A DNA stretch of 22,767 bases from assembly GCA_002683195.1 (NCBI GenBank), contig NYSW01000072.1, positions 1-22,767 of the forward strand. Direction: 5' to 3'. Source of the stretch: Phycisphaerae bacterium. GTDB taxonomy: Bacteria; Planctomycetota; Phycisphaerae; Phycisphaerales; SM1A02. The notes under the pieces are model-generated. The model saw only the letters and a program-made list of their open reading frames with translations. It made no database searches and was not told where the DNA came from. Each line of letters starts with the position of its first letter. The first letter of the stretch is position 1. Shown here in pieces: positions 22,160 to 22,767 of the stretch. The position numbers and the translations under genes were made by a program.

Positions 22160-22767
22160 GTGCAGTTGTTGGTTACGGCATCAATTTCTCCGTTCCGTGA
22201 TCGGATCGAATCTTCGGACGATCCGCTCGCGCTCGTGGACATGCCCGAATTCGGTTCCTCGGAACTCGGTGTTCGAGGCCTTGCCGTCGAGACCTCGATG
22301 CTTTCGGGGGCGTCTGTGGCGTCGCTCGAGGGCTTGCGTGACGCCGGAGACAAGGCTCGGTGTCCGATGCTGCTCCTGATCGAGGATGAACCGCTGAAGC
22401 TCGCCGATGCGGACGCTGATGTCCGGGCCGCGGCGATCGAGCGGATCGGCCGACTGTCCAGGGCGGCCAGCATCCTCGGATGCGCCCAGCTCGGGGTTTC
22501 CATCGCCGGCAAGGATGGAGAAGAAGCGTTCGAACTGGCGGCCAGCACCATCCGCGAGGCGATGCAGCGGATCGATCGGTTCGAAGTGAGTCTCCTGCTC
22601 AAGAGCAGTCCGGGACTGACGGCCGCGCCCGATCGTCTCACCGAGCTGATCAAGAAGATCGGTGGTTTTCGCATCGGATCACTTCCAGACTTCCGCGCCG
22701 CCTACGACACCGGTGACTTCAACGGCGCCCTGCGTCGTCTCGCCCCGTATGCCGGAACGATTCTCGC
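22160..22767 (+). CDS. Sugar phosphate isomerase/epimerase-like protein, C-terminus beyond window
   Basis: I translated this frame by hand from GTG 22160 to the edge: about 202 residues without a stop. The pattern fits the xylose-isomerase-like TIM barrel (AP endonuclease family 2): an early strand GLAVETSML, strand CPMLLLIED, a helix with DVRAAAIERIGRLSRAASIL, strand AQLGVSIAG, a helix with STIREAMQRID, strand FEVSLLLKSS, and a GGFRIGSLPDFRAAYDTGD segment resembling the D-x-x-N-x-y stretch of that family. Metal-ligand residues cannot be placed because the C-terminal half is missing. The start is uncertain: GTG 22160 or TTG at 22166 or 22169; the frame stays open upstream but with non-coding composition. 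Substrate unknown. Confidence 0.7.
   Translation, partial: MQLLVTASISPFRDRIESSDDPLALVDMPEFGSSELGVRGLAVETSMLSGASVASLEGLRDAGDKARCPMLLLIEDEPLKLADADADVRAAAIERIGRLSRAASILGCAQLGVSIAGKDGEEAFELAASTIREAMQRIDRFEVSLLLKSSPGLTAAPDRLTELIKKIGGFRIGSLPDFRAAYDTGDFNGALRRLAPYAGTIL

Noticed and set aside
21895..22200. 101-codon plus-strand frame before the isomerase gene
   Set aside because: It begins with TTG, crosses the terminator hairpin and has Pro/Ser/Arg-rich composition in a different frame from the isomerase.

Overview
The window is one contiguous stretch of GC-rich bacterial chromosome, densely packed with housekeeping genes, most of them on the minus strand. I see no rRNA, tRNA, CRISPR array, insertion sequence or integrase. 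Gene content and style (short-form Hpf, DUF502 protein, YbbA/YbbP-like ABC pair, many small membrane proteins, GC-ending codons) suggest a Planctomycetota bacterium, perhaps of the Phycisphaerae. That placement is inference; no phylogenetic marker was aligned.

Layout. Positions 1-1738 (-): 3'-truncated CgeB-like glycosyltransferase. 1843-2112 (-): small membrane protein with a SHOCT-like tail. 2216-4270 (-): P1B-type metal ATPase with an unusual CPG motif. 4446-5459 (+): gpsA. From 14932 down to 5494 runs a nine-gene minus-strand array: uvrA, a membrane-anchored unknown, a YciA-like thioesterase, purN, a secreted HExxH peptidase with a PDZ domain, a DUF502 protein, hpf, ptsN and an HPr. Neighbours overlap by 4 bp or sit 5-63 bp apart, so much of it is probably co-transcribed. 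15440-17569 (-): uvrB, preceded by a possible 46-residue membrane protein. 17970-21744 (-): gcvH, an ABC ATPase and a two-FtsX-domain permease. 22160 to the end (+): start of a TIM-barrel sugar phosphate isomerase/epimerase-like gene.

Functional links. UvrA and UvrB (nucleotide excision repair) are both present, and both end in basic tails; the one on UvrA is a roughly 100-residue, lysine-rich, histone-H1-like extension. The hpf-ptsN-HPr group resembles the nitrogen-PTS cluster that follows rpoN in proteobacteria, but here it follows a DUF502 membrane protein and no rpoN or enzyme I is in view.

The less expected content lies between genes. A plus-strand unit between uvrB and uvrA has a leader hairpin, a strong Shine-Dalgarno, a 60-codon basic ORF and an intrinsic terminator. 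A plus-strand terminator upstream of gcvH has no gene in front of it and may end a small RNA. Five exact-length 11-bp repeats follow the permease gene. Several transcription-unit starts (gpsA, uvrB, uvrA) have a TANNNT box 6-9 nt before the ATG and no good Shine-Dalgarno, which fits leaderless transcription.
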